A stretch of 64,000 bases of DNA from Neoroseomonas eburnea (GCF_018129005.1 NZ_JAAEDL010000020.1:41580-105579), one strand, 5' to 3'; positions 25,173 to 34,943 are shown, counted from the stretch's first letter. Numbers and translations: made by a program. The notes: generated from the sequence alone by a model not told the origin.

Positions 25173-26180
25173 ATGGCCGGCCTGCCGCAGGAGATGACCT
25201 ATATCGCGCACGGCGCGGGCGGCGGACCGGAGGTGCTGGTGCCCGCGCGCGGCCCGCTGCCGGCGCCGCAGCCGGATGAGGTGCTGATCCGCGTCATGGT
25301 CGCCGGCGTGAACCGGCCGGACGTGCAGCAGCGCAGCGGTTCCTACCCGCCGCCGCCGGGTGCGAGCCCGATCATCGGCCTCGAATGCGCGGGGGAGGTC
25401 GTCGCCACCGGCGCCGCCGTCACCCGCTACAGGTCCGGCGACAAGGTCTGCGCCCTGACCAATGGCGGCGCCTACGCCGAATACTGCACCGCACCAGAGG
25501 CGCAGACGCTGCCCTGGCCCGCGGGCTACGACGCGACGCGCGCCGCCGCCCTGCCCGAGACCTATTTCACCGTCTGGGCCAATCTCTTCGGCCATGGCCG
25601 CATGCAGGCGGGCGAGACGGTGCTGATCCATGGCGGCACCTCCGGCATCGGCGTCACCGCCATCCAGCTCGCCAAGGCCTTCGGCGCGCGCGTCTTCGCC
25701 ACCGCCGGCAGCGACGCGAAATGCGAGGCCAGCCGGCGGTTCGGCGCCGATGCCGCGATCAACTACAGGACCCAGGACTTCGCCGAGGAAGTGCGCCGCC
25801 TGACCGACAAGGCGGGCGTCGACGTCATCCTCGACATGGTCGGCGCGGCCTATTTCCAGCGCAACCTGCGCAGCCTCGCCTGGGACGGGCGGCTGGTGCT
25901 GATCGCCTTCCTCGGCGGCCACCAGGCGGATGCGGTGGATCTGCGCCCGATCATGCTCAGGCGCCTGACCGTCACCGGCAGCACCATGCGCCCGCGCACC
26001 ACGGCGCAGAAGGGTGAGCTTGCCGCCGCCCTCGAAGCCAAGGTCTGGCCGCTGCTCGCGCAGGGCAAATGCGGGCCGGAGATCTACCGCAGCTTCCCGC
26101 TCGCCGAGGCCGCCGCGGCGCATCGCCTGATGGAGAGCAGCGAGCATATCGGCAAGATCATGCTGACGGTGGCGGCCTGA
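25173..26180 (+). CDS. NAD(P)H-dependent quinone oxidoreductase, zinc-independent MDR family
   Basis: 335 residues, PIG3/QOR type: substrate domain with NRPDVQQRSGSYPPPPGASP, nucleotide loop IHGGTSGIGVTAIQLAK (the GGTSGIG variant usual in TP53I3-like proteins) and no zinc ligands. These enzymes reduce quinones or enones with NADPH. The start at 25173 follows AAGGGGAAACGCAG. It heads a plus-strand group with two SDR genes; the next start is two bases after its stop. Confidence 0.88.
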   Translation: MAGLPQEMTYIAHGAGGGPEVLVPARGPLPAPQPDEVLIRVMVAGVNRPDVQQRSGSYPPPPGASPIIGLECAGEVVATGAAVTRYRSGDKVCALTNGGAYAEYCTAPEAQTLPWPAGYDATRAAALPETYFTVWANLFGHGRMQAGETVLIHGGTSGIGVTAIQLAKAFGARVFATAGSDAKCEASRRFGADAAINYRTQDFAEEVRRLTDKAGVDVILDMVGAAYFQRNLRSLAWDGRLVLIAFLGGHQADAVDLRPIMLRRLTVTGSTMRPRTTAQKGELAAALEAKVWPLLAQGKCGPEIYRSFPLAEAAAAHRLMESSEHIGKIMLTVAA

Positions 26181-26182
26181 CC

Positions 26183-26926
<744 letters not shown>

Positions 26927-27002
26927 TGATGCGCGTCCCGGTCCGCGCGGCGGGCCTTCGGCTCGCGGTCAGCGGGGCGCGCGCACGGCAAGGGGGATGA
27001 AG

Positions 27003-27743
27003 ATGTTCGAGCTGACAGGCAAGGTCGCGCTGCTGACCGGCGCGAATGGCGGCATCCCGCGCGCCACTGCGGCGCTCTTCCGCCGGCTCGGCGCGCATCT
27101 GGTGCTGACCGACCTCGACCCCGCGGCGCTCGAGGATTTCGCGACATCCCTGCCGGCCGCCGAGGGCCGCATCCTCACCGCCCGGGTGGACGTCACCAAC
27201 CGCGAGGAGGTCGACGAGGCCGTCGCCCTCGCCGGCCGCGAGTTCGGCGGCATCGACACCCTCATCACCGGCGCCGGGCTCTATGTCGAGCAGGAAGTGC
27301 CCGCCATGTCCGACGAGGACTGGCGCCGCACCATCGGCGTCAACCTCGACGGCGTCTTCTACGCCTGCCGCGCGGCGATGCCGGTGATCCGCCATGGCGG
27401 CTCGGTGGTGAACATCGCCTCCATGGCCGGTCATCGCGGCTCGGTCCGGCACGCCCACTACGCGGCGTGCAAGGCTGCCGTGCTGGCCTTCACGCGCTCC
27501 CTGGTGCACGAGCTCAGCCCGCGCGGCATCCGCGCCAACTGCGTCTCCCCGGGCATCATCGCGACGCCGATGACCGAGGCCATCATGGCGCACAACGGCG
27601 CTGCGCTGATCGCGGCGACGCCGATGAAGCGCTTCGGCACGCCGGAGGAGGTCGCCTCGGTCATCGCCTTCCTCGCCTCCGACGCCGCCGCCTTCGTCAC
27701 CGGCGAGACCATCCACATCAATGGCGGGCTCTACATGGACTGA
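27003..27743 (+). CDS. SDR-family oxidoreductase with modified cofactor loop
   Basis: 246 residues. Catalytic serine (NIASMAG) and YAACK are present and the end reads TIHINGGLYMD. The glycine-rich loop is TGANGGIP instead of TGxxxGIG: the third glycine is a proline, which is rare and may change cofactor binding. Two ATGs six bases apart are possible. AAGGGGG touches the first (26997) but is spaced six bases from the second (27003), so 27003 is preferred. It follows the other SDR on the same strand. Confidence 0.82.
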   Translation: MFELTGKVALLTGANGGIPRATAALFRRLGAHLVLTDLDPAALEDFATSLPAAEGRILTARVDVTNREEVDEAVALAGREFGGIDTLITGAGLYVEQEVPAMSDEDWRRTIGVNLDGVFYACRAAMPVIRHGGSVVNIASMAGHRGSVRHAHYAACKAAVLAFTRSLVHELSPRGIRANCVSPGIIATPMTEAIMAHNGAALIAATPMKRFGTPEEVASVIAFLASDAAAFVTGETIHINGGLYMD

Positions 27744-27803
27744 CGCGGCTTGGCCGGGACGGGCGCGACAGCCTGCCTCGGCCCGCCGGACGGAAAGGCT
27801 CCG

Positions 27804-27989
27804 ATGTTCCTCGCGCTGCTCCTCGCCGCCCTGCTGTTCGCCATCCTCGTCGCGCGCCTGCCGCGCGGCGGCGGGCGGGCCTTCGCCGCCGGCGGCGCGG
27901 TGCTGGCGCTCACCGGCGCGGCACTGATCCTGCTCCGCCGCGGCCGCCTGCCGGGCCACGGCCCGCGCCGCTGGCATTCCCCTTCATGA
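27804..27989 (+). CDS. Small hydrophobic protein, unknown function
   Basis: 61 residues with two hydrophobic stretches (about 1-14 and 25-42) and a basic C-terminus with GRLPGHGPRRW. The start at 27804 has GGAAAGG upstream; a longer form from 27750 is possible but adds polar residues without a binding site. It sits between an SDR and the SAF-domain oxidoreductase on the same strand. No family was recognised; it could be a spurious frame in GC-rich DNA. Confidence 0.4.
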   Translation: MFLALLLAALLFAILVARLPRGGGRAFAAGGAVLALTGAALILLRRGRLPGHGPRRWHSPS

Positions 27990-28008
27990 CCGAACGGACC
28001 GACCTGCC

Positions 28009-29349
28009 GTGAACCTGCATCGCCTGCTGCTGAAGCGCGCCGACCAGGGCCGCCCCATCCGCATCGCCCAGATCGGCGCCGGCAAGTTCGGCTCCATGTT
28101 CCTGCACCAGGCGCGCACCACGCCGGGCATGCACGTCCTCGGCATCGCCGACCTTTCCATCCCACGCGCGCGGGCCGCGCTGGCGCGCATCCACTGGCCG
28201 GACGGGTCCTACGACGCCGCCTCGCTGGACCAGGCGATGCGCAGCGGCGCCACCCACCTGACGCAGGACGCCATGGCGCTGATCGCCGACCCGCGTGTCG
28301 AGGTGGTGGTGGAATGCACCGGCGACCCCGCCGCCGGCCTGCGCCACGCCCGCGCCGCCATCGCCCACGGCAAGCACGTGGTGATGGTGAACGTGGAGGC
28401 CGACGTGCTCGCAGGTCCCCTGCTGGCGCAGGAGGCCGCGCGCGCCGGCGTGGTCTACTCCATGGCCTATGGCGACCAGCCGGCGCTGGTCTGCGAGATG
28501 GTCGACACGCTGCGCACCGGCGGCTTCAAGGTGGTCGCCGCCGGCAAGGGGACGAAGTACCTGCCGCATTACCATGCCAGCACGCCGGCCACCGTCTGGG
28601 GCTTCTACGGCCTGACCGAGGAACAGGCGAAGGCGGGGGGGATGAACCCGCAGATGTTCAACTCCTTCCTCGACGGCACCAAATCGGCCATCGAGATGGC
28701 GGCGATCGCCAATGCCACCGGGCTCGAGCCGCCGATGGACGGGCTGCTCTTCCCGCCCGCCGGCACCGCCGAACTCCCCTCCGTGCTGCGGCCGCACAAC
28801 GAGGGCGGCATCCTGCCGCGCAAGGGCATGGTGGAGGTCGTCTCCTCGGTCCGCCGCGACGGCACCGAGATTGCCGACAACCTCCGCTGGGGCGTCTTCG
28901 TTGTGTTCGAGGGCGAGACCGAATACGCGCGCCGCTGCTTCACCGAGTACGGCGTCGCCACCGACCCCTCCGGCCGCTACGCTGCGCTGTGGCGGCCCTA
29001 CCACTTCATCGGGCTCGAACTCGGCGTCTCCATCGCCTCGGCGGCGCTGCGCCGGGAACCGACCGGCGGATCGGAAGCCTGGCGCGGCGATGTGGTCGCG
29101 GTGGCCAAGCGTCCGCTCAGGGCGGGCGAGGTGCTGGACGGCGAAGGCGGCGCCTGCGCCTGGGGCAAGTGCATCCCGGCCGCGCGGTCGCGCGCGATGG
29201 GGGCGCTGCCGATCGGCCTCGCCCACGGCATTCGCCTGACGCGCGACGTGCCGGAGGGCGCCATCCTCACCATCGAGGACGCCCCCCCGGACCCGGCGCT
29301 GGATGCGGTCAGGATCCGTACGGAAATGGTCACGAGCTGCGGCGGCTGA
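28009..29349 (+). CDS. Rossmann-fold oxidoreductase with C-terminal SAF domain
   Basis: 446 residues. The N-terminal third has a Gfo/Idh/MocA or homoserine-dehydrogenase-like NAD(P) site (IAQIGAGKFGSMF, residues 19-31; VVVECTGDPAAG; HGKHVVMVNVEADV). The last quarter reads as an SAF/antifreeze-like domain (AKRPLRAGEVLDGEGG ... DVPEGAILT). Such proteins are often misnamed FlgA-like or homoserine dehydrogenase; the exact reaction is not known to me. The start is GTG at 28009, the only start codon before the conserved region. Confidence 0.78.
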   Translation: MNLHRLLLKRADQGRPIRIAQIGAGKFGSMFLHQARTTPGMHVLGIADLSIPRARAALARIHWPDGSYDAASLDQAMRSGATHLTQDAMALIADPRVEVVVECTGDPAAGLRHARAAIAHGKHVVMVNVEADVLAGPLLAQEAARAGVVYSMAYGDQPALVCEMVDTLRTGGFKVVAAGKGTKYLPHYHASTPATVWGFYGLTEEQAKAGGMNPQMFNSFLDGTKSAIEMAAIANATGLEPPMDGLLFPPAGTAELPSVLRPHNEGGILPRKGMVEVVSSVRRDGTEIADNLRWGVFVVFEGETEYARRCFTEYGVATDPSGRYAALWRPYHFIGLELGVSIASAALRREPTGGSEAWRGDVVAVAKRPLRAGEVLDGEGGACAWGKCIPAARSRAMGALPIGLAHGIRLTRDVPEGAILTIEDAPPDPALDAVRIRTEMVTSCGG

Positions 29350-29455
29350 CGAAGCGGTTACGCCTTTCCAGGAAGTGGAATTTCCGCTCAAATTTGCGGA
29401 GGAGCCGGGTCGAGACACGGTTCACGCCAACGACCGGGACCTCGCCGCCGCCGCC

Positions 29456-30313
29456 ATGCGATCAGCCTTCCATCTCCTGGTCGTCGCCATCCTTCTGTTC
29501 GGCGGCGCCTGGCCCGTGACCAAGGCGGCGCTCGCGCATGCGACGCCGATGTGGTTCGCGGTCGGGCGGGCGGGACTCGCGGCGCTGGTTTCCGCGCTGC
29601 TGCTCGCCCTGCTCGGGCGGCTCCGGCTGCCGCGGCGGGCGGACATGCCGGCGGTGCTCGCCCTCGGCCTGCTGCAGCTCGGCGCCTTCTTCGTCCTCGC
29701 CCATGCGGCGGTGGCGCTGGTGCAGGCCGGGCGCACCGCCATCATCTCCGCCGTCGTCACCTATTGGCTGATCCCGCTCTCGGTGCTGGTGCTGGGGGAG
29801 AAGGTGCCGCCGCATCGCTGGGTCGCGGCGGGGCTCGGCCTCGCCGGCGTCGCCGCGCTCGCCGGCCCCTGGGCGGTGGACTGGACCGATCGCACCGAGG
29901 TGGTCGGCCATCTGATGCTGGTGCTTGCCGCGCTGTTCTGGACGCTGGCCATCGTCGCCACGCGCAAATGGCCGCCGCGCACGCCGGTCTTCGAACTGCT
30001 GCCCTGGTGCTTCGGCCTGGCGACGCTGCTGATCCTGCCCTTCGCGATCGCGCTGGAGCCGCAGGGCGGCATCGCCGGCCCGTCCTGGCCCTACATGCTC
30101 TACATCGGGCTGATCGTGGCGCCGATCGGCACCTGGTGCGTCATCGAGGTCGGCCGCCGGCTGCCCGGCGCCGTCGCCTCCGTCGCCTTCCTGCTGGTGC
30201 CGGCCTTCGGCGTGCTGGTCAGCACGCTCTGGCTCGGCGAGCCGATCGGCTGGGACATGGCGACCGGCGGTGCGCTGATCGTCGCCTCCGTGGCGCTGGC
30301 CTCGCGCGAATGA
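29456..30313 (+). CDS. EamA/DMT-family transporter
   Basis: 285 residues with about ten transmembrane segments in two EamA repeats (about 5-130 and 145-283). The repeats show FGGAWPVTKAALAHATP and GEKVPPHRWVAAGLGLAGV in the first half, and LVPAFGVLVSTLWLGEP in the second. EamA proteins usually export metabolites or amino acids. The start at 29456 is the ATG at the first membrane segment; the open frame back to 29303 is without homology. The stop overlaps the next start (ATGA). Confidence 0.88.
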   Translation: MRSAFHLLVVAILLFGGAWPVTKAALAHATPMWFAVGRAGLAALVSALLLALLGRLRLPRRADMPAVLALGLLQLGAFFVLAHAAVALVQAGRTAIISAVVTYWLIPLSVLVLGEKVPPHRWVAAGLGLAGVAALAGPWAVDWTDRTEVVGHLMLVLAALFWTLAIVATRKWPPRTPVFELLPWCFGLATLLILPFAIALEPQGGIAGPSWPYMLYIGLIVAPIGTWCVIEVGRRLPGAVASVAFLLVPAFGVLVSTLWLGEPIGWDMATGGALIVASVALASRE

Positions 30314-31080
30314 TCCTCGCGAGCACCGAAGCGGGGGAGGGCCCGCCGCTGCTGCTGCTGCACGGCCTGTTCGGCAGCGGGCAGAACTGGGGGGCGATCC
30401 GCCGCGCGCTGGCGCCGCGCTTCCGGGTGCTGACGCCGGACCTGCGCAACCACGGCGCCTCCGCCCGCGCGGCCGCCATGACCTATGCCGCCATGGCCGA
30501 CGACATCGCCGAGACGCTGGACGCCGCCGGCATCGTCCGCGCCGCGGTGCTCGGCCATTCCATGGGCGGCAAGGCGGCGATGGCCTTCGCGCTGGCGCAT
30601 CCCGGCCGGGTCGAGCGCCTGGTCGTCGCCGACATTTCGCCGGTGCGCTACCCGCCGGCCCTGCGTGGCTATGTCGAGGCCATGCAGGCAGTGCCGCTGC
30701 GTGCCGGGCTGACGCGCAAGGACGCCGACGCGGCGCTCACCGCCGCCGTGCCCGAGGCCGGCATCCGCGCCTTCCTGCTGCAGAACCTGCGTTTCGAGGC
30801 AGACGCGCCGGATTGGCGGCTGGGCCTCGCGGAGATCGCGGCGGCCATGCCGGAGATCGAGGACTTCAGCGCCCCCCCGGGCGCGCGCTTCGACGGGCCG
30901 GTGCTGGTGATGGGCGGGGAGAGGTCGGGCTACATCCGGCCCGAGCACCACGCGCTGTTCCGTACCCTGTTTCCGCGCGCGCGCTTCGTCACCGTGCCCG
31001 GGGCCGGGCATTGGGTGCATGCGGAGAATCCGGCGGGATTCCTGGCATTGCTGGAGCCCTTCCTGGCCGAAGGCGGCTGA
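30310..31080 (+). CDS. Alpha/beta hydrolase (YbfF-like esterase)
   Basis: 256 residues. Oxyanion region LLLLHGLFGSGQNW, nucleophile S84 in LGHSMGG, histidine H234 in GAGHWVHAE. The pattern LRNHGAS and ISPVRYP fits the YbfF group of short-acyl esterases. The start overlaps the EamA stop by four bases. It is the last gene of the plus-strand run; two hairpins follow downstream. Confidence 0.88.
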   Translation: MILASTEAGEGPPLLLLHGLFGSGQNWGAIRRALAPRFRVLTPDLRNHGASARAAAMTYAAMADDIAETLDAAGIVRAAVLGHSMGGKAAMAFALAHPGRVERLVVADISPVRYPPALRGYVEAMQAVPLRAGLTRKDADAALTAAVPEAGIRAFLLQNLRFEADAPDWRLGLAEIAAAMPEIEDFSAPPGARFDGPVLVMGGERSGYIRPEHHALFRTLFPRARFVTVPGAGHWVHAENPAGFLALLEPFLAEGG

Positions 31081-31195
31081 TGCCGCCAAGCCTTCCCGGT
31101 AATCCGGCGATCGGCAAGGCGAACGGTATCGGCGCGCAGGGTTGGTGTGGCGGCGGCGCGCGAAACCATGACTCTCATACCGGGCTGGCCGACAT

Positions 31196-31216
31196 GAGGG
31201 GGGCGCCGCCCCCCTC
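31196..31216. terminator. GC hairpin downstream of the hydrolase operon
   Basis: 8-bp stem GAGGGGGG/CCCCCCTC with a 5-base loop, about 115 bases after the hydrolase stop codon. No T-tract. Confidence 0.45.
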
Positions 31217-31226
31217 AACCCCCCGC

Positions 31227-31246
31227 CGAGGGCCGAAAGGCCCTCG
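31227..31246. terminator. Hairpin with GAAA tetraloop
   Basis: Perfect 8-bp stem CGAGGGCC/GGCCCTCG closed by a GAAA tetraloop, just before repeat A copy 2. It is a probable transcript end or stabiliser for the plus-strand operon. Confidence 0.5.
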
Positions 31247-31262
31247 GAACCCATGACCGGGG

Positions 31263-31417
31263 TCATACCAGCGGCCGCTATTCGCGACCGCTGGTATCTG
31301 CCTTGTCGTGCCCTCAGGCGCCGGGCGCAAACCTCCGGTTTGCTTGGCTTCGCCGGACTGCCGGCGGGCCGCATTCGCGGCCTCGGCACGAGTCATAGAC
31401 TCGTGCCGCTGGTATCA
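31263..31417. repeat. Modular palindromic repeat family A, copy 2 (complete, 155 bp)
   Basis: Reads TCATACC at one end and GGTATCA at the other. Internal stems: CCAGCGG/CCGCTGG, GCAAACC-TCC-GGTTTGC, CGCCGG-ACTG-CCGGCG and GGCACGAGT-CATAG-ACTCGTGCC. The minus-strand stop codon of the phosphoesterase gene (31415-31417) is formed by its TGATACC end. Confidence 0.9.
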
Positions 31418-32290
31418 GCCGATCTCCACCAGGGTGATCTCCGGAGGGACGCCGAAGCGCACCGGCAGCCGCGTGATGCCGAGCCCGCCCGAGACCACCA
31501 GGTCGCGGCCGTCCTCGCGGACATGGCCCCAGGCATAGCGGTTGCCGTAGCGCGACGGGATGCGCGGCGACCAGCCGAGCACCCGCACCTGCCCGCCATG
31601 CGTGTGGCCGCTGAAGGTGACGGCGACACGCCGGGGCACGGTCGGGAAGACATCCGGCTCGTGCGCCATCAGCAGCAGCGGCGCATCGCCGTGCACCTGA
31701 TCGAGCAGCCGCGGCAGGTCGTGCGCGCCGCGGTTCCAGCCGAAGGCCCAGGAGGAATCGAGCCCGCCCACCAGTACGGGGCCCGCCCGCAGCACGGAAT
31801 TGCACAGCATCGGGATGCCGGCCGCCTCGAAGGCGCGGCCCATGATGGTGCTGCCGCCACCGCGGTGCAGCGCGGCCGCGTCCTCCCACCAGTCATGGTT
31901 GCCGTTCACCGCATAGACGCCGTGCCGGGCACGCAGCCGGGCCAGCAGCCGGGCGACCTCGGCCTGCTGCAGGGTGCGCGTGACGAAGGGCGAGGAAGCG
32001 CCGAAATCGCCCACCAGCAGCACGATGTCGGGACGCAGCGCGTTGGTCGCCTCGACGATGTGCTCGATGCGCGCCTCATCCATCATCGGCGCACCGGCAT
32101 GCAGGTCCGTCAGCTGGGCGACGCGCAGCGACAGCCCCTGCGGCCAGCCTTGCGGGGAGATCGCATGGCGCTGGACGTGCAGCCGCAGGAAGGGCTCCAC
32201 GCCGAAGCCATAGGCGCCGGTGGCGACGCCGGCTGCCGCCAGGCCGCCGGCGCCGAGGAGAAGTCCACGCCGTCCGATCATGGCGGCCAT
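31415..32290 (-). CDS. Membrane-anchored or exported metallophosphoesterase
   Basis: 291 residues; calcineurin-like phosphoesterase of the YkuE type. Metal-site motifs in order: LTDLHAG, LLVGDFGASS (GDF instead of the usual GD-hydrophobic pattern), VNGNHDWW and FSGHTHGGQV. The N-terminus IGRRGLLLGAGGLAAAGV is a Tat-like signal or anchor. Starts at 32305, 32290 or 32281 are possible; 32290 is given as a compromise since no strong ribosome site decides. It lies 59 bases after the glycosylase gene on the same strand. The stop codon is part of repeat A copy 2. Confidence 0.85.
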   Translation of the reverse strand: MAAMIGRRGLLLGAGGLAAAGVATGAYGFGVEPFLRLHVQRHAISPQGWPQGLSLRVAQLTDLHAGAPMMDEARIEHIVEATNALRPDIVLLVGDFGASSPFVTRTLQQAEVARLLARLRARHGVYAVNGNHDWWEDAAALHRGGGSTIMGRAFEAAGIPMLCNSVLRAGPVLVGGLDSSWAFGWNRGAHDLPRLLDQVHGDAPLLLMAHEPDVFPTVPRRVAVTFSGHTHGGQVRVLGWSPRIPSRYGNRYAWGHVREDGRDLVVSGGLGITRLPVRFGVPPEITLVEIG

Positions 32291-32349
32291 ACTGCACCCG
32301 ATCATGGCGCCTTGGCGGCAGAAGCTGCGCGCCGCCGGGGCGGGGCCGG

Positions 32350-32997
32350 TCAGATCGCCTTGGGCTGCCGGAAACGCCCTTCCTTGTGCAGGTCCGCCGC
32401 GCGCCAGAGGTACCAGGCGGCCGTGGTGCGGAACGGCGCCCAGGCCTCGCCGATCTCGGCCAGCGCGCGGGGCTTCGGCTGCTCGTCCAGCCCGGCGGCG
32501 ACGCGATATCCTTCCCGCACGCCGAAATCGTCCACCGGCAGCACATCCGGCCGGCCGAGGGTGAAGATCAGCAGCATTTCCACTGTCCACCGCCCGACGC
32601 CGCGCAGCGGCACCAGGCGTTCGATCAGCGCGTCGTCGGGCAGCCGCCGCGCCGCCTGCCGGGTCGGCACCACGCCGGCCGCCGCCTTTTCCGCGATGTC
32701 GCGGATCGCCAGCACCTTGTTCGCCGACAGCCCGCAGGCGCGCATCGCTTCCGGCGTCAGGGCGAGGACCGTCTCCGGCGCCGGGAAGCCGGGCCCCTCG
32801 CAGCACGCCAGGAAGCGGCCGAGGATCGCCTCCGCCGCCCGCCCGTGCACCTGCTGGTGGGCGATGGCGCGCACCAGCGCCTCATAGGGCTGGCGCCGGG
32901 CCGGCTTCATCGTGAAGGGCCCGACCTGGCGGATCACCGCCTTCAGCGCGGGGTCGCGCCGGAGGTGCTTCAGCGCTTCCGGCGTGCCGAGGCTCAC
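32350..32997 (-). CDS. DNA-3-methyladenine glycosylase II (AlkA-type)
   Basis: 215 residues of the HhH-GPD superfamily, which excises alkylated bases. The hairpin-helix-hairpin reads LRGVGRWTVEMLLIF and the catalytic aspartate lies in LPVDDFGVREGYR. QQVHGRAAEAILGRF matches the AlkA QQIS-like helix. It lacks the N-terminal domain of E. coli AlkA, like many short bacterial versions. The start is GTG at 32997, overlapping the stop codon of the TRAP permease (GTGA), so this repair gene is translationally coupled to a transporter. Confidence 0.88.
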   Translation of the reverse strand: MSLGTPEALKHLRRDPALKAVIRQVGPFTMKPARRQPYEALVRAIAHQQVHGRAAEAILGRFLACCEGPGFPAPETVLALTPEAMRACGLSANKVLAIRDIAEKAAAGVVPTRQAARRLPDDALIERLVPLRGVGRWTVEMLLIFTLGRPDVLPVDDFGVREGYRVAAGLDEQPKPRALAEIGEAWAPFRTTAAWYLWRAADLHKEGRFRQPKAI

Positions 32998-34271
32998 CGG
33001 AACACCATCTGCGGCAGGATCAGCGTGATGGCCGGGATGTAGGTGATGACCATCAGGCAGGCGAAGACCACCGCGATGAACACCACGAGGTAGCGCATCA
33101 TCTTGTCCACGCCGCAGCCCGCCACCTGCGCCGCCGCGAAGAGGTTCACGCCGAAGGGCGGCGTGATCATGCCGAGCGCCAGGTTCACCACCATCACCGT
33201 GCCGAAATGCACTCCGTCGATGCCGAGCTTCTGTGCCGCGTCGGCGAGGATCGGCGCCAGCACGATGATCGAGGCGGAGGTCTCCACGAACATCCCCACC
33301 ACGAAGAGGAACAGGTTCACCACCAGCAGGTACATGCCCGGCGTGTCGAAGGAGGTCGCGAGCCACTCCGCCGCGACATCGGGCACCCCCTGCCTGTTCA
33401 GCAGCCAGGAGAACAGCGCCGCGCAGGCGATGATGAACATGATGACGGCGCTGCTGATCACCGATTTGCGGAAGATCGGAAGCAGGTCGCGCAGCGCGAT
33501 CTCCCGGTGCAGGAACATCCCCACGACCAGCGCGTAGACCACGGCGACGACCGAGGCCTCGGTCGGCGTGGTGATGCCGCCATAGATGCCGCCGAGGACC
33601 ACCACCGGCATGACCAGCGCGAAGCCGGCCTGCTTCGTCGCGGCCAGGAAGGGCAGGCGGCCTTCGCCGTCCTGCTTGCCCCAGCCCGTGATGCGGCACC
33701 AGATCAACACCGTCGCGATCAGCGCGCCGCCGATCACGAAGCCCGGCCCGAAGCCGGCGATGAACAGCTCCGGGATCGAGGTCTGCGTGGTGACGCCGTA
33801 GAGGATCATCGGGATCGACGGCGGGATGATGACGCCGAGTTCCGCCGCCGTCGCCTGCAGCGCCGCCGCGAAGCCGATCGGGTAGCCGCCGCGCGCCAGC
33901 GCCGGGATCATGATGGTGCCGATGGCGAAGGTGGTGGCGACCGAGGACCCGCTGATCGCCGCGAAGATCATGCAGGTGACGACGCAGGTCGCCGCCAGCC
34001 CGCCCTGCACGCCGCCGACGATGGAGCGTGCGAATTCCACCAGCCGGCGGGAGATGCCGCCGACATCCATCAGGTTGCCTGCCAGGATGAAGAACGGGAT
34101 CGCCGCCAGCGGGAACTTGTCCAGCGCGACGAAGAGCTGCTGCGCCGCGACGATCAGCGGGAAGGAGGTGAAGCCCGCGATGCCGACCACCGCGGCGATG
34201 CCGATGGCGACGGCGACCGGGATGCTGGCGGCGAAGAGCACCAGCATCACGGTCAGCATGGCACCGCTCAT
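32994..34271 (-). CDS. dctM: TRAP transporter large permease (DctM type)
   Basis: 425 residues and 11-12 hydrophobic segments. Family markers: IPFFILAGNLMDVGGISRRL, ISGSSVATTFAIGTIMIP, ELGVIIPPSIPMILYG and GMITPPFGVNLF. The large subunit forms the ion-driven channel for organic acids. ATGA overlaps with the small subunit gene upstream. The substrate is not predictable from this subunit. Confidence 0.92.
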   Translation of the reverse strand: MSGAMLTVMLVLFAASIPVAVAIGIAAVVGIAGFTSFPLIVAAQQLFVALDKFPLAAIPFFILAGNLMDVGGISRRLVEFARSIVGGVQGGLAATCVVTCMIFAAISGSSVATTFAIGTIMIPALARGGYPIGFAAALQATAAELGVIIPPSIPMILYGVTTQTSIPELFIAGFGPGFVIGGALIATVLIWCRITGWGKQDGEGRLPFLAATKQAGFALVMPVVVLGGIYGGITTPTEASVVAVVYALVVGMFLHREIALRDLLPIFRKSVISSAVIMFIIACAALFSWLLNRQGVPDVAAEWLATSFDTPGMYLLVVNLFLFVVGMFVETSASIIVLAPILADAAQKLGIDGVHFGTVMVVNLALGMITPPFGVNLFAAAQVAGCGVDKMMRYLVVFIAVVFACLMVITYIPAITLILPQMVFR

Positions 34272-34864
34272 ACCGCGGCCTCCAGTTCCTCGGAACGCCG
34301 GTCGAGGAAATGCGCCACCGCGCCGACCATCGCGAAGACCGCCCCGAAGGGGATGGCCGCATAGCCCCAGGACATCGAGACCTCGAGCCCTGCCATCTCC
34401 TGGAACTGCACGCGCCTCGCCATCTCCCACCCGAACCAGAACATGATGCCGAGCATGGACAGGCTCGCCGCCAGCGCCGCCGCCTCGATCCCCCGCCGCA
34501 GCGCCCCGGAGGAATAGCGGTGCGCCACGTCGATCGAGACCAGCGCGCCGGCGCGCAGCGCCACCGCGAGGCCAAGGAAGGCCATCCAGATCAGCGCCGT
34601 GCGCACCAGCGCCTCGGACCAGATGGAGGGGGTCTCGGTGGCGAAGCGGGCCACCACCTGCCAGAGGCCGGCGAAGACGGCGACCGCCATCGCGAGGCTC
34701 GCCAGCAGGGCGGCGATGCCCGTGCTGACGCCGTCGATCGTCAGGATCGCCCGCCGCAGGCCGGCGCGCGCGCCGTCCCCCGACCCGGCCCAGAGCGCCG
34801 CCGCCACGGTCAGCAGCGTCGCCGCCACCGTCACCTGCAGCGGCAGCAGGTTCATCGCGTTCAT
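34268..34864 (-). CDS. dctQ: TRAP transporter small permease (DctQ type)
   Basis: 198 residues with five hydrophobic segments; the first (about 10-27) is an extra one compared with the usual four of DctQ. The family region LIWMAFLGLAVALRAGALVSID is clear. The start at 34864 is preceded by GGGGGAGAGCG; a second ATG nine bases on is possible. It is separated from dctP by 276 bases holding a hairpin and repeat A copy 3. Confidence 0.88.
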   Translation of the reverse strand: MNAMNLLPLQVTVAATLLTVAAALWAGSGDGARAGLRRAILTIDGVSTGIAALLASLAMAVAVFAGLWQVVARFATETPSIWSEALVRTALIWMAFLGLAVALRAGALVSIDVAHRYSSGALRRGIEAAALAASLSMLGIMFWFGWEMARRVQFQEMAGLEVSMSWGYAAIPFGAVFAMVGAVAHFLDRRSEELEAAV

Positions 34865-34886
34865 CGCTCTCCCCCTTCCACGAAGC

Positions 34887-34915
34887 GGGGCGCGGTCCCC
34901 CCTGGACCGCGCCCC
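34887..34915. terminator. 12-bp hairpin between dctP and dctQ
   Basis: Perfect stem GGGGCGCGGTCC/GGACCGCGCCCC with a 5-base loop, 22 bases upstream of the dctQ start. It lacks a T-tract. With repeat A copy 3 it may limit read-through or protect the dctP message. Confidence 0.5.
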
Positions 34916-34943
34916 GGTCAACCCGGCTGCGGTCGCCCCGGTC

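Larger units (their letters stand above)
31081..31414. other. Intergenic region with two hairpins and repeat A copy 2
   Basis: 334 bases between convergent genes. Bases 31081-31195 show nothing recognisable. Then come two hairpins (31196-31216 and 31227-31246) and a complete family A repeat from 31263. No coding sequence was supported. Confidence 0.8.
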
